From positions 1 to 16,286 of the forward strand of contig JAUXLW010000009.1 of NCBI GenBank assembly GCA_030623545.1: DNA of 16,286 bases, written 5' to 3'. The notes beneath the pieces were generated by a model that was not told the DNA's origin, did not search any database, and saw only the letters and a program-made list of their open reading frames with translations. This DNA comes from Acidimicrobiia bacterium. Lineage in GTDB: Bacteria > Actinomycetota > Acidimicrobiia > Spongiisociales > SHLN01. This document shows positions 13,803 through 16,286 of the stretch, in pieces. A program made the translations under genes and the position numbers. How positions within the stretch are numbered: the stretch's first letter is position 1; every line of letters begins with the position of its first letter.

Positions 13803-14921
13803 TCAGACGCCGAGTACCTCGGCTACCGAGCGTGCCTCCAGTCCCAGACTCTCGGCGACGGCGGGATAGACCACCTCACCTCCGGCGACGTTGATACCCG
13901 CCCGCAGCGATGGGTGTTGAGTCACCGCATCGGCCAAACCCATATCGGCAATGAGGAGCACGTAAGGGAGCGTGGCATTTGTGAGTCCATAGGTGGAAGT
14001 GTGGGGCACCGCCCCGGGAATGTTGGTAACCGCATAGTGGACGACACCGTGATGCTCGTAGACCGGGTCGTCGTGCGAGGTGGGACGGCTTGTTTCGAAG
14101 CAGCCTCCCTGATCGATTGAGATATCGACGACCACCGAGCCCGGCCTCATGCTGGCAATCATCTCTTCGCTGACGAGCTTGGGCGCACTGGCACCGGGAA
14201 TCAGGGCAGCACCCACCACCAGGTCGGCATCGACTACTTGCTCCTCCAGCGTCAAGCGATTCGACGCCAGGGTCATCACTTGCCCTCGATACAGCGAATC
14301 GAGATGGCGGAGCTTGGCCGGGTTCCTATCGAGGGCAACGACCCGGGCTTGCAGTCCCACCGCGATCACGGCCGCGTTGGCCCCCGCCATGCCGGCACCA
14401 ATAATGACCACCTTGGCGGGCATGACTCCGGGGATTCCCCCGAGCAGAATTCCCCGACCCCCTTCGGCTTTCTCCAAGAAGTAAGCCCCGACCTGGACCG
14501 ACATGCGCCCGGCAATTTCGGACATTGGCGCCAGAAGCGGCAGCGAGCCATCGTCCAACTCAACAGTTTCGTAGGCGATCCCGACCGCACCACTGTCCCG
14601 CAGCGACACGGCCAGCTCCCGGTCGGCTGCCAGGTGCAGATAGGTGAAGAGGATCTGGTCCCGGCGCAACATCGCCACCTCGCCGGGCTGCGGCTCTTTG
14701 ACCTTGAGAATCATGTCGGCGTCTGCGAAGACGTCCTCTGCCGAGTCGACAATCTTGGCGCCCTGAGCCTGGTAGGCCTCGTCGCTATGCCCGCTACCCT
14801 GGCCGGCTCCGGCCTCGATGAGGAGCGTGTGGCCATGCTCGACCACTTCCCGAGCTCCCGCGGGAGTCAAAGCCACCCGGTACTCGTGGGTCTTGGTTTC
14901 GCCTGGGATGCCAACTATCAC
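13803..14921 (-). CDS. ald: Alanine dehydrogenase
   Basis: NAD-dependent enzyme interconverting L-alanine and pyruvate plus ammonia in the cytoplasm, used for alanine catabolism or ammonium assimilation. The 372 residues match the family. Catalytic and binding residues: R15 (HEYRVAL), K75 (VKEPQP), H96 (YLHLA), the Rossmann motif G175-A-G177-M-A-G180, D198 at the end of the following strand (favouring NAD over NADP), and D270 (DISIDQGGC). The GTG start has a clear GGAGG (14931-14927) five bases upstream. A 60-base gap separates it from pyrG. Downstream genes follow with spacing of 2 bases or less until the mini-element. Confidence 0.96.
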   Translation of the reverse strand: MIVGIPGETKTHEYRVALTPAGAREVVEHGHTLLIEAGAGQGSGHSDEAYQAQGAKIVDSAEDVFADADMILKVKEPQPGEVAMLRRDQILFTYLHLAADRELAVSLRDSGAVGIAYETVELDDGSLPLLAPMSEIAGRMSVQVGAYFLEKAEGGRGILLGGIPGVMPAKVVIIGAGMAGANAAVIAVGLQARVVALDRNPAKLRHLDSLYRGQVMTLASNRLTLEEQVVDADLVVGAALIPGASAPKLVSEEMIASMRPGSVVVDISIDQGGCFETSRPTSHDDPVYEHHGVVHYAVTNIPGAVPHTSTYGLTNATLPYVLLIADMGLADAVTQHPSLRAGINVAGGEVVYPAVAESLGLEARSVAEVLGV

Positions 14922-14981
14922 TGCAACCTCCGGGCCACAGGGTACAGGCCGATTAGCTTCTTGGCCTCTCCGAATAGACGG

Positions 14982-16010
14982 CTATTGGTTGACTCGAGAT
15001 ACCTCGGTTGCCGCAATGGTCGATTCGGCCTGGCGACGCCGGTATTCGAGTGCCGCGGCCAGGAACCCGACGAACAGGGGGTGAGGATCGGTGGGACGCG
15101 ACTTCAGCTCGGGATGGAACTGCGAGGCGATGAAGAACGGATGCTCCGGTAATTCGATTATCTCCACCAGATGGTCGTCGGGTGATGTGCCGGACAGGGC
15201 CATGCCGGCCGCCTCGAGATCGGCCCGGTAGTGGTTGTTGACTTCGTAGCGATGGCGATGGCGCTCGTAGACCAACTCTTCGCCGTATAACTTCCGAGCG
15301 AGAGAGCCCTCCGCCAGCTTGGCCGCATAGAGGCCAAGCCGCATGGTGCCACCCTTGTCCTCAACATCCTGCTGGCCGTCCATGAGGTCGATGACCGGAT
15401 GGGGAGTGGCCGGAGCAAACTCCGAGCTATTCGCCTCGGCGAGGCCAAGTCGGGCTCTGGAAAACTCGATCACCGCACACTGGAGCCCGAGGCACAGACC
15501 CAGGAAAGGAACCCCGTCCTCGCGGGCATGGCGGATCGCTTCGATCTTTCCCTCTATGCCGCGCACTCCGAACCCGCCAGGGACCAGTATCCCGTCGACT
15601 CCCTCCAGGTAGCTCTCAGCCAGCAAACCGTCCATGTCGTCGCTTGGAATCCAGCGCAGATTCAAGCTGGCGCCATTGGCAACCGCGCCGTGTTTGAGCG
15701 CTTCCACCACGGATAGGTAGGCGTCTGGCAAATCGACGTATTTGCCGACGAGCCCGATTGTCACCGGCTCGGTGGCATCGCGAATCCCGGCCAGCATTTC
15801 TTCCCAGGCCGACATATCGGGGTCGGGCACGTCGAGGCTCAAAGTGTCGCAAATCACATCGTCCAGGCCGCCATCCCGCAGCCACACGATCATGTCGACA
15901 GTGCCGTCAGGATGCGCGCGCGTGATCATTGCGGCGTGAGGTTCGTCGGGACTTCGATAATAGAACGCCGGCCTAGCGCCATGCTCAGGGACAAACGGGA
16001 TCACAGTCAT
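14982..16010 (-). CDS. pyrG: CTP synthase C-terminal half, fused in frame to a phage-like N-terminus
   Basis: From about 15869 to 14982 this is the CTP synthase tail: GLDDVICD, the EPVTIGLVGKYVDLPDAY linker, VPGGFGVRG, the class-I glutaminase nucleophile in GLCLGLQ, NSSEF, GGTMRLG, YERHRHRYEVN, and the catalytic pair in QFHPE. This half makes ammonia from glutamine for UTP-to-CTP conversion. The N-terminal amidoligase domain (about 250 residues with its ATP and UTP sites) is absent. Instead, from an ATG at 16010, 47 residues (MTVIPFVPEHG ... HPDGTVDMIVWLRDG) resemble small phage proteins next to terminase. The frame crosses the junction (near 15867-15885) without a stop. As it stands the product could not make CTP. 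The fusion is probably an assembly chimera or a rearrangement at an essential gene. Confidence 0.8.
   Translation of the reverse strand: MTVIPFVPEHGARPAFYYRSPDEPHAAMITRAHPDGTVDMIVWLRDGGLDDVICDTLSLDVPDPDMSAWEEMLAGIRDATEPVTIGLVGKYVDLPDAYLSVVEALKHGAVANGASLNLRWIPSDDMDGLLAESYLEGVDGILVPGGFGVRGIEGKIEAIRHAREDGVPFLGLCLGLQCAVIEFSRARLGLAEANSSEFAPATPHPVIDLMDGQQDVEDKGGTMRLGLYAAKLAEGSLARKLYGEELVYERHRHRYEVNNHYRADLEAAGMALSGTSPDDHLVEIIELPEHPFFIASQFHPELKSRPTDPHPLFVGFLAAALEYRRRQAESTIAATEVSRVNQ
15870..16010 (-). other. Phage-derived 5' segment of the chimeric pyrG frame
   Basis: Encodes about 47 residues unlike any part of CTP synthase. The segment DEPHAAMITRAHPDGTVDMI resembles the Ala-x-Ile-x(n)-His-x-Asp-Gly-x-Val-x-x-x-Val pattern of short hypothetical phage proteins near terminase genes. 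The starting ATG is five bases after the terminase-frame stop, a normal phage gene spacing. The assignment rests on resemblance and neighbourhood. Confidence 0.5.
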
Positions 16011-16015
16011 ATGTT

Positions 16016-16286
16016 TCAATTGTCCAAATTCGGCCGCTGGTCGGCGGGCAGGAAATCCAGCACCACCTCGCTCATGCCCAGCAGCGGCGTGAAGGTCAGC
16101 ATCACGATTCCGCCGGTGGTCGAGGTGCGGATCAAGCACTCGCCGTAGATGTCGAGCGGCGGCTCCTCGTCGAGCCAGATGACGTGCTGCTCGGTGCCCT
16201 CGAAGCTGCCGCTGCCCTGCTGGTACGATTTGACGCCCAGCATGGAGTAGCCGCCGGATTCGTGCTTGACGCGCACCGTGTCGACG
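16016..16286 (-). CDS. Phage terminase large subunit fragment (ATPase part), partial
   Basis: About 90 residues of a terminase large subunit, the motor that packages phage DNA into capsids. Visible motifs: GVKSYQQGSGSFEGTEQ, the Walker B strand HVIWLDEEPP, then DIYGECLIRTSTTGGIVMLT and FTPLLGMSEVVLDFLP. The frame runs off the right edge, so the Walker A part is outside the window. It ends early at TGA (16018-16016) with RPNLDN, far short of the nuclease domain that normally follows the ATPase. It is therefore truncated or frameshifted, or belongs to a rearranged phage piece. No other phage gene lies to its left except the small fused segment. Confidence 0.8.
   Translation of the reverse strand, partial: VDTVRVKHESGGYSMLGVKSYQQGSGSFEGTEQHVIWLDEEPPLDIYGECLIRTSTTGGIVMLTFTPLLGMSEVVLDFLPADQRPNLDN

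Noticed and set aside
16011..16139. Extending the chimeric pyrG frame upstream to 16139
   Set aside because: That part is out of frame with, and antisense-free but shadowed by, the terminase frame, which shows real motifs.

Overview
This window is a stretch of a high-GC bacterial chromosome, most likely from an actinobacterium (Actinomycetota). The best evidence is the gene order pyrG ... xerD ... scpA-scpB-rluB-cmk ... der, which matches the conserved actinobacterial block known from Mycobacterium (pyrG, xerD, scpA, scpB, rluB, cmk, engA/der). An alanine dehydrogenase gene next to pyrG/xerD is also familiar from Streptomyces. The frequent GTG/TTG starts and 1-4 base gene overlaps fit this. 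No rRNA, tRNA or CRISPR was seen.

Layout. At the left edge (1-1413, + strand) are the 3' part of an ECF42-type sigma factor and a 61-residue zinc-ribbon protein with a strong ribosome binding site. Converging on them is a minus-strand operon (4329 to 1507): a PDZ/radical-SAM DUF512 protein, the ribosome-assembly GTPase Der, and a 42-residue single-pass membrane protein that overlaps the end of der. Divergent from that operon is ispH (+ strand, MEP isoprenoid pathway), whose front end is unusual: the first 48 bases of the gene occur twice, separated by a strongly structured GC-rich spacer. ispH runs tail to tail, with a 26-base overlap, into a Crp/Fnr-family regulator gene. That regulator gene has its own promoter, and a perfect inverted repeat lies over the -10.

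From 6396 to 14981 (minus strand, reading right to left) lies one long, tightly packed operon-like run. In transcription order it holds alanine dehydrogenase, XerD-type recombinase, a TraR/DksA zinc-finger protein, a site-2 protease (M50), an HD-domain protein, ScpA and ScpB (chromosome condensation), RluB (23S rRNA pseudouridylation), an AroA-Cmk fusion (aromatic amino acids plus CMP kinase), and a TauE/SafE transporter. Between the DksA-like gene and the M50 gene sits a ~160-bp fold-back element with 11-bp terminal inverted repeats flanked by TA. It is inserted exactly in the stop codon of the upstream gene.

At the right edge, pyrG is intact only in its C-terminal glutaminase half. Its N-terminal synthetase domain is replaced in frame by a phage-like small protein, beside a fragment of a phage terminase large subunit. 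This is either a real prophage/illegitimate junction or, more likely, a chimeric contig end.

The most novel items are the duplicated, structured, translationally coupled start of ispH and the mini-element inserted in the stop codon. The housekeeping genes are confident family calls. Regulatory sites are inferred from sequence alone.
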